From Deltaproteobacteria bacterium (lineage in GTDB: Bacteria > Myxococcota > JADLHZ01), in the NCBI GenBank assembly GCA_020848545.1, contig JADLHZ010000139.1, positions 61,940 through 125,939 on the forward strand: a stretch of 64,000 nucleotides of DNA, given 5' to 3'. The notes under the pieces are model-generated. The model saw only the letters and a list, made by a program, of their open reading frames with translations. It did no database searches and was not told where the DNA came from. A program made the position numbers and the translations under genes. This document shows, piece after piece, positions 30,784 to 39,469 of the stretch; position 1 is the stretch's first letter; each line of letters begins with the position of its first letter.

Positions 30784-32903
30784 GCGTTTTCCCCCGCCTG
30801 GCGCCGCGCCTGCAGGAAGCCATCGTCGCCCGCCTTGGCTGGTCGGCGTTGCGGCCGGTGCAAGACGAGGCGGGCGCGGCTCTGCTCGACGGCAAGAACG
30901 CCGTGGTGCTCGCGCCGACCGCCGGCGGGAAGACCGAAGCGTCGATCTTCCCGGCGCTGTCCATCTTGCTCGAAGAGAAGGTCGCGGGGCTCGGCGTCAT
31001 TTACGTGGCTCCGATCAAAGCGCTCTTGAACAACCAGGAGACGCGGCTCGGCTTGTACACTGAGATGGTCGGCCTCGATCGCTTCGTTTGGCACGGAGAC
31101 ACGCCGGACCACGAGCGCAAGCGGTTTTTGCGCGATCCGTGCGAGCTGCTGATGACGACGCCGGAGTCGCTCGAGGTCATGCTCGTCTCTCAGCGCATCG
31201 ACGACGCGAGGTTGTTTCGCAACGTCCGGATGTTCATCATCGACGAAGTACACGCGCTCGCTGGAACGGATCGCGGCGCGCACTTGCTCAGCGTCATCGA
31301 ACGAATCACTGCGCGCTCGCAGTGTGACATTCAGCGCGTGGGTCTGAGCGCAACCGTCGGCAACCCCGACGCCATCTTGTCGTGGATGAAAGGCACGTCG
31401 CAGCGCGAAGGCGTGGTGATCGATCCGCCAAAGCCGAAAGCGCAGCGCCAGCTCCTCGTCGTTCACCGTCCGGATCTCCCATCGCTCGCGCGCGACGCGG
31501 GCAAGGTAGCGCAGGGGAAGAAGAGCTTGTTCTTCTGCCAATCGCGCGCGACCACCGAATCGGTCGCAGAAGCGATGAGAGGACGCGGCACCGAGGTGTA
31601 CGTGCATCACAGCGCCGTATCGAAGGAAGAACGCTTGCGCGCAGAGGAGAGATTCGCGAACGCCAAGGATGCTTGCATCGCTTGCACGTCCACGCTCGAG
31701 CTCGGCATCGACGTCGGCGACCTCGACCTCGTGCTTCAGGCCGAAGCGCCGGAGACCGTGAGCTCATTCTTGCAGCGCATGGGTCGAACGGGGCGCCGAG
31801 AAGGCCGGCCGGCGAACACCACCTTCTTCTGCGAGGCTCCGCAAGCCGTGCTCCAAGCCGTCGCGCTCATCGAGCTCGCGAAGGCTGGCTGGGTTGAAAG
31901 AGTCGACGTTCAAGAACGGTGCTGGCCTGTCGTCGTGCATCAGCTTCTGACCATGGCGCTCGCAAACGACGGCGTTGCGCCCGAAGAGGCATGGGCGCAC
32001 CTCGCTCGCGTACGCGACTTTCAGGGGATCGGGCGCGAAGAATTCGACCGCTTGGTCGCGCACCTGCTCGAAGACCAGTCGTTGCTGCAGTTCTCTGGCC
32101 GGTTGATCATCGGTCCGAAGGTCGAGCGGTTGTTCGGCCGCAAGAACTTCATGGAGCTCTACGCCGTCTTCACGAGCCCGCAGAGCTACACCGTCGAGCT
32201 GCAGGAGGGCGGGCAAATCGGCACGCTGAATCAAGCCTATGTCGATCGCTTGGTCGAGGGCGTGAGCTGCTTCTTGCTCGGCGGACGCCCCTGGCTCGTC
32301 GTGGCGGTGAACCACGGCGATCGCATCGTCAAAGCTTCGCCTGCGCCGCGCGGTCGCGAGCCGACGTGGGGCGGGTTTCTTCCGCAGTTCCTCGGGTACG
32401 ACGTGTGTCAGAAGGTGCTCGACGTGCTGACGTCGTCGGATGAGCCCGCATATCTCGACGCCGACGCGTTGGCTTCACTTCGCGCGCAACGAGCGGCGCA
32501 CGCAGGGACGCTGCGTCCTCGGATCGGTGGCATCGACGTGACGAGCGACGAGATCCTGTGGTGGACGTTCGCCGGCGGCAGGATCAACACGACTCTGCGT
32601 CATGCTCTGGCCGCGCTGAACCCGAGCTGGACGATCGTCCCGGACAACTTCGTGGTGAAGATCCGCGGCGGGATGCAGGGCGAGCTTCAGGACTCCATCA
32701 GAAGAATGAGAGACCCTGGCTTTTGGACGGACGAGACGTTTTGGCGCGGCGTTTCCATGGGGCTTCCGGGTTATCGGCTGAGCAAATTCCAGCCGCTCGT
32801 TCCGGGATGGATCGAGCGCGAGATGCTCGCGTCATTTCTGATCGATATCGAGGGGACGCAAACGTGGCATGAGCGCGCTTGTCGCGAGCTACGGACTGGC
32901 TGA
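30780..32903 (+). CDS. brxHI: BrxHI Lhr-like DNA helicase of BREX
   Basis: A 707-residue SF2 helicase from GTG at 30780 (a GTG at 30777 also possible). Motifs: Q-motif region LRPVQDEAG, Walker A LAPTAGGKTE (about 44-53), DEVH box IIDEVHALAG (about 152), motif III GLSATVGN and motif VI QRMGRTGRREG. The large C-terminal region is winged-helix rich, as in Lhr. It is the last gene of the BREX operon and completes the type 6 complement. Confidence 0.9.
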   Translation: MSVFPRLAPRLQEAIVARLGWSALRPVQDEAGAALLDGKNAVVLAPTAGGKTEASIFPALSILLEEKVAGLGVIYVAPIKALLNNQETRLGLYTEMVGLDRFVWHGDTPDHERKRFLRDPCELLMTTPESLEVMLVSQRIDDARLFRNVRMFIIDEVHALAGTDRGAHLLSVIERITARSQCDIQRVGLSATVGNPDAILSWMKGTSQREGVVIDPPKPKAQRQLLVVHRPDLPSLARDAGKVAQGKKSLFFCQSRATTESVAEAMRGRGTEVYVHHSAVSKEERLRAEERFANAKDACIACTSTLELGIDVGDLDLVLQAEAPETVSSFLQRMGRTGRREGRPANTTFFCEAPQAVLQAVALIELAKAGWVERVDVQERCWPVVVHQLLTMALANDGVAPEEAWAHLARVRDFQGIGREEFDRLVAHLLEDQSLLQFSGRLIIGPKVERLFGRKNFMELYAVFTSPQSYTVELQEGGQIGTLNQAYVDRLVEGVSCFLLGGRPWLVVAVNHGDRIVKASPAPRGREPTWGGFLPQFLGYDVCQKVLDVLTSSDEPAYLDADALASLRAQRAAHAGTLRPRIGGIDVTSDEILWWTFAGGRINTTLRHALAALNPSWTIVPDNFVVKIRGGMQGELQDSIRRMRDPGFWTDETFWRGVSMGLPGYRLSKFQPLVPGWIEREMLASFLIDIEGTQTWHERACRELRTG

Positions 32904-32939
32904 CAGTTGGGGAGCGTCACCGCTCATCGCCCGGATCTC

Positions 32940-33026
32940 TCACGGGAAGTAGTGCAAAACAGTCCCGTTGTCCGCGACGCCCCAGATGTTCGTGGGGCCT
33001 GTGCCCCAAACGCCGAAGAGTGAGCG
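32940..33026 (-). pseudogene. C-terminal remnant of a VWG-repeat secreted protein
   Basis: Minus-strand translation of this segment ends in LFGVWGTGPTNIWGVADNG and then TVLHYFP and a stop. This is the terminal repeat of myxobacterial secreted proteins built of VWGxGPxxVWxVGxxGxxLHYxG-like blades. The upstream part is missing, replaced by the start of the amidotransferase gene. It marks a decayed gene at the right edge of the defence island. Confidence 0.5.
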
Positions 33027-33074
33027 CCGGCACCGCAAGTGGCGCCTCGCCGCGAAGCCGTCGATACTTCCGTG

Positions 33075-34169
33075 ATGCTCGGCGTGTCGTTCGTGCGGCT
33101 GGGAGGAGGAGAGGCGGACGTCGTGCTGCCTTCGGCCGAGCACGATGCGTTCGAGCGTTACCTCGAACGGCTCGAAGCATCGGCGATCTTCCCAGCGTCT
33201 GCGTTCGTCGCGCTGAAGCAAGCGAGCGCACGCCGCGTCGATCTTCCGGCCGCGCCGCGCATCGGTATCCCGGTGGCCGAGCCGTCTGCGCTCATGGCCG
33301 ACGAGGACATCGAGCGGCTCGTGGCCTTGGTCAAAGAGATGCGCTGCACGCCCGTGCTCATCCCGCCGTGCGCGAGCGTCGTCTGCGCGCAAGCGGATCG
33401 GCGCGCGGCGGTGGCGGCGATCGTCGCCACGCTGCACGGAATCTTGGGACCGGGTGGCGACGACGTCGATCCCCGCATCTATAAGGAGACGCGGCGCCCG
33501 GAGACCGCGGCGACGAACTACCCGCGCGATCGCTTCGAAGCCGATGTGGCCCTCGCCGGGCGCGCCGGCAACGTGTTCATGTTCGGCATCTGCCGCTCGC
33601 ATCAGCTGTGGAACGCCGCCTTCGGGGGCACGCTCGTGCAAGACATGCGCGGCGAAGGACGATCGGCGGTGAGCCAGGATCAAGGCGCGTTTTCGATGCC
33701 GCTCGATCGACCGTTCGTCGTGTATTGGCCGGACGGGCGCATCCGCTTCGAGAATCGCGTGCGCGTCACCCCGAAGACGCAGCTCGCCGCGATCGTGCAG
33801 TGCGAGAGCTTCCTCACGAACAGCTGGCATCACCAAGCGGTCGACACCGTGGGGCTCGGCATGCGCGTCTGCGGGGCGGTGCGCGATCCGGAGACGCAAA
33901 CCGAGACGATTGAGGCGACCGAAGATTGGAACGTGATGACGACGCAGTTCCATCCCGAATGCATGCAGCGGGATCTCGTGCAGAAGCGCCTGCTCGCCGT
34001 GCTCGGTCGCCGCGCGCACGTGTTGGCGCTCGCGAGCCAGCTGCGTGAACCGTCGCTGCGAGCGTTGACCGATGGAATGAGGACGCTGTCTGCGAGCGCC
34101 TTCAGCGACGCCGATTGGGAGTGGGCCGAACGCGAGCTCGGTGCCAGGCTCGCGCCGGTGCCTGCGTAG
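33075..34169 (+). CDS. Class I glutamine amidotransferase-like (peptidase C26) protein
   Basis: 364 residues from ATG at 33075 (GTG at 33039 also in frame). The GATase block has LGPGGDDVDPRIY, the nucleophile segment MFGICRSHQLWNAAFGG (Cys about residue 170), SWHHQAVDTVG and the catalytic FHPECM. This is the gamma-glutamyl-gamma-aminobutyrate hydrolase (PuuD-like) group, although the usual nucleophile context GICRG is GICRS here. Residues 1-90 form an N-terminal extension. Substrate unknown. Confidence 0.75.
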   Translation: MLGVSFVRLGGGEADVVLPSAEHDAFERYLERLEASAIFPASAFVALKQASARRVDLPAAPRIGIPVAEPSALMADEDIERLVALVKEMRCTPVLIPPCASVVCAQADRRAAVAAIVATLHGILGPGGDDVDPRIYKETRRPETAATNYPRDRFEADVALAGRAGNVFMFGICRSHQLWNAAFGGTLVQDMRGEGRSAVSQDQGAFSMPLDRPFVVYWPDGRIRFENRVRVTPKTQLAAIVQCESFLTNSWHHQAVDTVGLGMRVCGAVRDPETQTETIEATEDWNVMTTQFHPECMQRDLVQKRLLAVLGRRAHVLALASQLREPSLRALTDGMRTLSASAFSDADWEWAERELGARLAPVPA

Positions 34170-34293
34170 GCGAGGTCGCCGATCGCTAAACACGCGTGAT
34201 CGGAACCCGACGGCGACCCGATCTGACGCCGCCCGGTGCTACGCCTTCTCGCCCTGTAGTTCTGACTGAACGATTCTCAACAGGAGGCGCAGA

Positions 34294-34872
34294 ATGAGCG
34301 GCACGACGAGCGACTGGGCGACCAAGACCTTCGTAGGCAACGTGAGCGTCGAGACCGGGTGGCGCGTCTATCGCGTTCGGACGCAGAATTCCTCGTACTC
34401 CGTCGGCCTTCGCGTCGCCGGCAAGCGCGTCGGCGCGTTGCGCGGGCATTCGCAGAGCGGCGGCGCCATCAACGTGCGCGACAGCGATGCGACGGTCGGC
34501 GGCGTGAGCGTCTTCGACGTGGAGCCGGATCACTGGTTGGGTCGGGTGCTCGACTTTGCCGGGATCACCACGTCGCCGGTGCTGGAGGTGAGCAAGGAGA
34601 CCGACGCGAACGTGATCACGGAGATGACCTCGCCCGGCGTGCGCGCGCTCGCGCCGAGGCAGGCGGAGCAGCCGCGGCCGCGGCCGGAGTATCCGGTGAG
34701 CGTCATGGAGTACGCGGAGCATGCGCATGCGTTGCTCGGTCACGTGGCGAGAGACCAGCAGGCGATTCGCTTGCTCGTCGGCAAGGAAGCGTGGGCGACG
34801 CGGCTGAAGCTCGCGCTCAGCGGAGCAGTGACGATGGCGAATGCGATCGCGGATGAGACGCGGGAGCAATGA
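34294..34872 (+). CDS. Hypothetical protein
   Basis: 192 residues, with a strong ribosome site (AGGAGG 8 bases upstream) supporting the ATG. The N-terminal half is beta-rich (WRVYRVRTQNSSYSVGLRV), with a Pro/Arg-rich linker near residue 125, then a helical C-terminal bundle. No family recognised. Confidence 0.65.
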   Translation: MSGTTSDWATKTFVGNVSVETGWRVYRVRTQNSSYSVGLRVAGKRVGALRGHSQSGGAINVRDSDATVGGVSVFDVEPDHWLGRVLDFAGITTSPVLEVSKETDANVITEMTSPGVRALAPRQAEQPRPRPEYPVSVMEYAEHAHALLGHVARDQQAIRLLVGKEAWATRLKLALSGAVTMANAIADETREQ

Positions 34873-34929
34873 GGTCCGTTCTCGAGAACGCCGCGTGCAC
34901 CGCTCTCGCACTTTCGCTATGACGGCGTG

Positions 34930-35484
34930 ATGCGACGGATCTCCCTCGTTCTCCTTCCCTTGCTCTTCGCCTGCGCGCCGGCGGCGTTGTCGACCGCGCA
35001 GCGCATGGAGCTCATTGAGCGCCTCGATCAGAGCGCCGCGTTCGCCAAGCAGTGCGGCCTCGGGCGCAGCGAGATGCGCGTGCGCTTCGCGGCGTTGCCC
35101 GACGGCACCATCGCCGAGGCGCACATGTCTCCGCACGAGGCCGGGCTCATCGTACGCACCGAGCGGCTGCTCCCGACCGGCCGCGTGCAGACCGACCAAA
35201 AGCTCCTCGCCGCAGACGACGGCCTGACCCGCGCGTACCTCGACCAAATCGTCGGCGGCGCCGAGGAAGCCGTCCGCGGGTGCGCCGAGAAAAAAGGCAC
35301 CCACGGCGCGGCGACGGTGTTCTTCCTGATCGATCCCGACGGCCACGTGTCGGACGTGCTGGTCGAATCGAAGCTCGCGGTGCCGGACGTCGAGTGGTGC
35401 GTGCTCGACGTCTTCCGCGGGCTGCGCTTCGACCGCCCCGCGCGCGGCGGTTACGTCGAGGTCACGCGGCCGGTCCGGCTTTGA
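34930..35484 (+). CDS. Lipoprotein with AgmX/PglI-type C-terminal domain
   Basis: 184 residues from ATG at 34930 (GTG at 34927 adjacent). The lipobox is near LPLLFAC (Cys about 15). The C-terminal 75 residues show the pattern of myxobacterial AgmX/PglI C-terminal (TonB-C-like) domains: a conserved Cys (EEAVRGCAEKK), GAATVFFLIDPDGHVSDVLV, a second Cys (EWCVLDVFRGLRF) and the closing VTRPVRL. Related proteins belong to gliding or trans-envelope complexes, but this one has no TonB-like N-terminal helix. Function inferred. Confidence 0.7.
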   Translation: MRRISLVLLPLLFACAPAALSTAQRMELIERLDQSAAFAKQCGLGRSEMRVRFAALPDGTIAEAHMSPHEAGLIVRTERLLPTGRVQTDQKLLAADDGLTRAYLDQIVGGAEEAVRGCAEKKGTHGAATVFFLIDPDGHVSDVLVESKLAVPDVEWCVLDVFRGLRFDRPARGGYVEVTRPVRL

Positions 35485-35549
35485 ACGGCGTTCATGGGAC
35501 ACGAACGGGCGCGACCGGATCCACTGGCTCGACCAACGCGCTCGCGAAG

Positions 35550-35741
35550 ACCGTTCCCGGCGGCACCTTCGACCGCGACAATGACCCCGCCTACCCGGCG
35601 ACGATCAGCACCTTCGATCTCGACGTGCACGAAGTCACCGTGGGCTTCGCCAACGAAGCGTTCTACGAGCTGACGACGGTGCGCATCGACCGCTCGCCGG
35701 AGATCGCCGACTACGACGTCGGCATCCGCTGCGCGCGCTGA
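35550..35741 (+). pseudogene. Internally deleted formylglycine-generating-enzyme (SUMF1) family remnant
   Basis: The frame reads VPGGTFDRDNDPAYPATIST, then FDLDVHEVTVG, which is the conserved N-terminus of secreted SUMF1-type proteins. About 30 residues later it ends in YDVGIRCAR, the equivalent of their C-terminal GFRCAR. The roughly 200-residue middle is gone. No start codon or signal peptide is linked to it. Confidence 0.5.
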
Positions 35742-35909
35742 CGGCGCAGCGAGCCCGCACGCGTTGCCTCCCGTGACGCGTTTCTTCGTTGCACCGTGCG
35801 CGTCGAGCGGATCGCTTTTGCCGTCCACGATTTGAGGGTTGTGCTGGAGCCTTGACCAGCTTCCGGGCCCTTCTCCGCCAACCCCGCTACAATCGGGACG
35901 AGGTCACCC

Positions 35910-36314
35910 ATGCGCCGTCTTCGGGTCGCGCTGGCGATGGTGTCCGGCGGCGCGTTCGCGCTGCAAGCCGCGGCGCTGGTGCTCTTGCTTCACGCGGGGA
36001 GCTGGTTTCTCGCGGACGATCGCAACGGCTACCTCATCTTCCTCGCGGTGAACTTCGTGCTCGGGATCGGCGCTTCGTTCCTGCCCGGCGTGGCGATGGC
36101 CGCGCACGTCGGCGGCGCCGTCACGGGCTTCCTGCTGACGGTGACCGGGCTCGTCCTGCTCGGCCGGCCGGCGCTCGATGGGGGCCAAGAGTCCCCTCTG
36201 TCCGCTGCGATCGCGTGGGGCCTGGCGGCGGTGCTCGTCATCGCGTGGATCGCCGCGGGAATACGGGTGCAGCGCGGCCGCGCCGACCTCCCAAGACCTG
36301 ACCCCAAGACCTGA
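35910..36314 (+). CDS. Small membrane protein resembling the C-terminal half of a rhomboid protease
   Basis: 134 residues with four hydrophobic helices. The spacing of MVSGGAFALQAAALVLLLH, then FLAVNFVLGIG and AMAAHVGGAVTGFLL resembles rhomboid TM4 (GxSG), the Asn helix and TM6 (AHxGG), so the Ser/His pair may be kept while TM1-3 are absent. It may be a 5'-truncated rhomboid or an unrelated four-helix protein. Its last residues are encoded by the 13-base tandem repeat at 36291. Confidence 0.4.
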   Translation: MRRLRVALAMVSGGAFALQAAALVLLLHAGSWFLADDRNGYLIFLAVNFVLGIGASFLPGVAMAAHVGGAVTGFLLTVTGLVLLGRPALDGGQESPLSAAIAWGLAAVLVIAWIAAGIRVQRGRADLPRPDPKT

Positions 36315-36341
36315 CCCCAAGACCTGACCCCAAGACCTGGT
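36291..36341. repeat. 13-base tandem repeat, about 3.8 copies
   Basis: The unit CCAAGACCTGACC starts at 36291, 36304 and 36317 and partially at 36330, followed by related GGCCAGGG/CCTGG words. It runs from the 3' end of the membrane protein gene into the intergenic space. It resembles the CCTGGCC-rich repeats at 54401. Confidence 0.8.
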
Positions 36342-36519
36342 TGGGAGGCCAGGGTTTAGGTCAGGGTTGGGTGGCCAGGGCTGTTGGAATTTGCTTGGAA
36401 TCGAAGAAAACACTTGCTGTCTTCGCGCAGAAATGTCACGGCGCTCCCAACGCAGACCTTCACCTCTCGCGCTCCGCGGGTTCTGTTGGGTCGGCATTTG
36501 GAATAGGACAGGGTTGTTC

Positions 36520-36822
36520 ATGGGTCAGAAGCTTTATGTTGGGAATCTTCCGTTTACGGTAACAGACCAAGACCTCGGCGACGCGTTCACCCGCTTCGGC
36601 ACGGTGAATTCGGCCAAGGTGATCATGGATCGCGATAGCGGCCGCTCGAAGGGCTTCGGCTTCGTCGAGATGAGCAGCGACGCGGAAGCGCAAGCCGCGA
36701 TCGAAGGCATGAACGGCCAATCGCTCGGCGGCCGTAATGTCACGGTCAACGAAGCGCGTCCGATGGAACCGCGCAGCGGCGGCGGCGGGCGTGGCGGCGG
36801 TGATCGTCAGAACCGCTGGTAA
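36520..36822 (+). CDS. RRM-type RNA-binding protein
   Basis: 100 residues. A single RNA-recognition motif is complete: RNP2 LYVGNLPF (residues 5-12) and RNP1 SKGFGFVEM (about 47-55), then GGRNVTVNEARP. A Gly/Arg-rich tail follows (SGGGGRGGGDRQNRW). Bacterial RRM proteins of this Rbp type are often cold-induced and bind G-rich RNA or modulate translation. The start was set by the RRM boundary; an upstream in-frame extension has no similarity. A terminator follows. Confidence 0.9.
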   Translation: MGQKLYVGNLPFTVTDQDLGDAFTRFGTVNSAKVIMDRDSGRSKGFGFVEMSSDAEAQAAIEGMNGQSLGGRNVTVNEARPMEPRSGGGGRGGGDRQNRW

Positions 36823-36858
36823 TCCAGCCTGAACGAGCGTCGATAACGACGTAGATTC

Positions 36859-36899
36859 AACGGGCGAGTCCGGGAAACTGGGCTCGCCCGTTTTCGTTT
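36859..36899 (+). terminator. Rho-independent terminator of the RRM gene
   Basis: Arms AACGGGCGAG (36859-36868) and CTCGCCCGTT (36883-36892) pair perfectly around a 14-base loop and are followed by a T-rich TTCGTTTC tract. It lies 37 bases after the RRM gene stop. Confidence 0.85.
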
Positions 36900-36970
36900 C
36901 TGGAGCCGGCGCGAGGCGCATGACCTCGGGGCCGCCGTAGCGGTGGATGACGATCGCTGTTACGTGTCGA

Positions 36971-37282
36971 TCAACGCCGGTAGAGGATCGCGGCGATCTC
37001 TTCGCTCTTCACGATGGCGTCGAAGAGGTCTTTGCCGCCGCCGAGCTGCTTGAGCTCGAGGTTCGCGCCCGTCACTTCGCCGACCGTGCCCTCGAGCTCC
37101 TTTCCGGAGCGCAGCACGACCGTCACCTTCTTGCCCTTCCACTGCGCGAGCTGATCGCGGCCGGTCAGCGTCACGTTCACGGCCTTGGCTTCCTCGGCGG
37201 CGTTCGTATTCGTCGTGCTCATGGTGAAGACGCCCAGCGCAGCCGCGGAGATGCCAACAAGGAAGACGGGTGTTTTGGTCAT
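36971..37282 (-). CDS. Small exported protein with Sm/SH3-like fold pattern
   Basis: 103 residues with an N-terminal signal (MTKTPVFLVGISAAALGVF). The mature domain has the strand pattern GKKVTVVLRSGKELEGTV, then NLELKQL and IVKSEEIAAILYR. This recalls an Lsm-type small beta-barrel, but an exported Lsm-like protein would be unusual, so the resemblance may be only structural. The start overlaps the stop of the upstream gene (37279-37785) by ATGA. Confidence 0.5.
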   Translation of the reverse strand: MTKTPVFLVGISAAALGVFTMSTTNTNAAEEAKAVNVTLTGRDQLAQWKGKKVTVVLRSGKELEGTVGEVTGANLELKQLGGGKDLFDAIVKSEEIAAILYRR

Positions 37283-37785
37283 GCGCGCTTCTTAGCATGG
37301 TTTGCCTGCTCTTCATCCGTCGCGGGGCGGAAGGTGGAGTACGGGTACCACCAGCCATCCTGCCAGTCCCAATCGTCCGGCATGTACGGGCTCTGTCCGT
37401 ACTCGGGAAACAGTCGCAGCTCGGCGAGCGGGGTGTCGGGCAGCGCGGCGATCCACTCCTTGTTGCCGAAGATCGCCTGGTCCGGATTCTTTCGCACGAC
37501 GTAGAGCTCGTAGAGATTGCCCATGCCGACGATGCCGAGCTCGGCCTGGAGCTGACCGAGGCGTTCGCCTGGGTACTCCGAGCGCGGATCCTTCGCCGGC
37601 CGCCACGTGGTGTGCGTGCGCGTGAGCAGGCCCGCCCCGTTGATGCCGGACCAAACCGTGGTGAGAAACGGCGCCGCTTCGGCTTCGCGTCCATCACCGC
37701 GCACGATGCGACACACGAGCTTCTTGTCCTCGGCGACGAAGAGCGCACCGAGCAGCGCGGCGGGGAGGTCCGGCGCGTCAGCCAC
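37279..37785 (-). CDS. Hypothetical cytoplasmic protein
   Basis: 168 residues, Trp-rich near the C-terminus (DDWDWQDGWWYPYSTFRP). No family recognised. It lies 3 bases downstream of the lipid kinase gene and is coupled by ATGA to the exported protein gene, forming a three-gene minus-strand operon. Confidence 0.6.
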   Translation of the reverse strand: MADAPDLPAALLGALFVAEDKKLVCRIVRGDGREAEAAPFLTTVWSGINGAGLLTRTHTTWRPAKDPRSEYPGERLGQLQAELGIVGMGNLYELYVVRKNPDQAIFGNKEWIAALPDTPLAELRLFPEYGQSPYMPDDWDWQDGWWYPYSTFRPATDEEQANHAKKRA

Positions 37786-37788
37786 GCT

Positions 37789-38736
37789 TCATCTCACGAC
37801 GATGATCTTCACGCGCGGGCCGATCTCGATCGGCAGATCGCCCTTCGACTCGTGCAAGTCGCCGTCGATCATGTAGCGCACGATGCCGTCCGCGCTGCGC
37901 ACGATCGCGCGCTGCGCCACGGCCTCGTGGGTCTTCCCCGGGCGCATCGGCTCCGCGCGCCAGACCCGCGGCAGGTCGCGGCAGAAGCCGACGGGCGTCG
38001 TGTAGATGCCGAGCATGTGGAAGTGTCCCGGTTGCTCGTCGAAGCGGTAGAAGGGCCTGAAATTGAGGCCGATCTGATCGATCGTGCCGGCGGCCACCGA
38101 GAGGTAGTCGCGCCGTTCCCACCGGGTGCCGTCGCCGAGCTCGACCTCGCCATCGAAGGGCTTCGCCATGCGCTGGATCATTTCCCCGCGCGTCAACGCG
38201 CTGCCGATGCCGCGCACGAGCGTCTTCGCAGCGACGAGCGGCGACGGCTCGCCCGAGCGATAGTACTCGGCAAGAAAGCCGGCGACGACGCCGCAGCCGA
38301 AGAGGAAGCCGTAGTGCTCGCCGATGCGCATCACGTGGCGCTCCACGTTTTCGAGCGGCAGCGACGCGCGCGCGACGTACGAGCGAATCAGCCGGCCGAG
38401 CAGCCCCTCCGGCCGTCCGTGCGGCACGCCCACCGAGTTGGCCACGGTGTTCATGGTGCCGCCGCGCAAGAACGCAAAGTGGGGGAGCGCCATGCCGTCG
38501 TAGACCTTCAGAAAGCCCGTGATCGTCACGTGGTTCGTGCCGTCGCCGCCGCTGATGCCGAGGACGTCGATGCGCTGGCGCTTGAAGTCCTCGGCCACGC
38601 GGTGAAGCTCGTCGATGGAGCGCGCCTCACGCACCACGCCGTGATCTCCGAGCCGGCGCGCCAGCCGGTGCATGGCGCCCGGATCGCGCAGGTTCCTGCG
38701 GCTCAGCGGATTGAGGACGACTCCGATGCCAGACAC
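37789..38736 (-). CDS. Diacylglycerol kinase-family lipid kinase
   Basis: A 315-residue DAGK/YegS/sphingosine-kinase-type protein. GISGGDGTNHVTITG (the GGDGTxN nucleotide loop) lies near residues 61-75, followed by LRGGTMNTVANSVG (the second glycine-rich loop). The C-terminal half has the beta-sandwich with YFL-type and IDGDLHESKG segments. It would phosphorylate diacylglycerol or a related lipid at the inner membrane. First gene of the three-gene operon. Confidence 0.88.
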   Translation of the reverse strand: MSGIGVVLNPLSRRNLRDPGAMHRLARRLGDHGVVREARSIDELHRVAEDFKRQRIDVLGISGGDGTNHVTITGFLKVYDGMALPHFAFLRGGTMNTVANSVGVPHGRPEGLLGRLIRSYVARASLPLENVERHVMRIGEHYGFLFGCGVVAGFLAEYYRSGEPSPLVAAKTLVRGIGSALTRGEMIQRMAKPFDGEVELGDGTRWERRDYLSVAAGTIDQIGLNFRPFYRFDEQPGHFHMLGIYTTPVGFCRDLPRVWRAEPMRPGKTHEAVAQRAIVRSADGIVRYMIDGDLHESKGDLPIEIGPRVKIIVVR

Positions 38737-38768
38737 GGCTCACCTCATCGTCCGCGGCTCGCGTTCCG

Positions 38769-39422
38769 TCAAGCTCGGCGTGGACCGTCTCCTTCGAGCA
38801 AACCGGTGTCGATCAAGTGGCCCGAACGCGCGGCTTTGGTGGTCAAGTACCGTCGATTGTGCGGGCTCGCGGCAACCGCGTGAGGCAAGCGCGCGCTGAC
38901 GGCGACGTTGTGTTTGATGAGCTGGCCGATCTTGTCTGGGTTGTTGGTCATGAGGTGAATGCTGCGCACTTCGAGCGCACGCAGCATCTCGGCCGCGACG
39001 CGGTAGTCACGTTCGTCTTCGCCAAAACCGAGCGCCAAGTTGGCGTCGACGGTGTCGAGCCCCTTCTCTTGGAGGGCATAGGCGGCGATCTTGTTGGTGA
39101 GCCCGATGCCTCTGCCTTCTTGGCGCAAGTAGAGCAGGATGCCGCGCGGCAACTGGCCGATGGTGGACAGCGCCAACTCGAGCTGCTGTCGACAGTCGCA
39201 ACGCAAAGAACCGAGGACATCCCCGGTGAGGCACTCTGAATGGATCCGCGTCACGACGTCGTATGCGCCGGCGACATCGCCCTTGACGAGCGCCACGTGT
39301 TCTTTGCCGTCTGCGCTGGCAAACGAGAAGATCCGGAACTCACCGAACTGACTCGGCAGCTCCGCGCGGGAACCAATTTTCGCCGGATGATACGCGCGCT
39401 GAGACAAGACTGGAGCAAGCAT
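38769..39422 (-). CDS. ribA: GTP cyclohydrolase II
   Basis: A 217-residue GTP cyclohydrolase II without a DHBP synthase fusion. The zinc ligands lie in CLTGDVLGSLRCDC, the GTP-binding/catalytic segment is LYLRQEGRGIGLTNKI, and DTVDANLALGFGEDERDYRV is family-typical. It catalyses the first step of riboflavin synthesis. AAGGAGG about 9 bases upstream fixes the start. It is transcribed divergently from the CarH-like regulator; B12-dependent light regulators elsewhere adjoin ribA- or folE-type genes, so light-induced flavin synthesis is plausible. Confidence 0.93.
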   Translation of the reverse strand: MLAPVLSQRAYHPAKIGSRAELPSQFGEFRIFSFASADGKEHVALVKGDVAGAYDVVTRIHSECLTGDVLGSLRCDCRQQLELALSTIGQLPRGILLYLRQEGRGIGLTNKIAAYALQEKGLDTVDANLALGFGEDERDYRVAAEMLRALEVRSIHLMTNNPDKIGQLIKHNVAVSARLPHAVAASPHNRRYLTTKAARSGHLIDTGLLEGDGPRRA

Positions 39423-39469
39423 GACGAATTCCTCCTTGGTGACTTCAGGCCAAATGGCCCACTTTGGCG

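Noticed and set aside
33039..33074. GTG at 33039 as the amidotransferase start
   Set aside because: It would extend the protein into the region of the VWG-repeat remnant; the ATG at 33075 fits the family better, although not proven.
36291..36341. CRISPR array
   Set aside because: Units are contiguous 13-base tandem copies with no spacers; same for the 19-base repeats at 54401.
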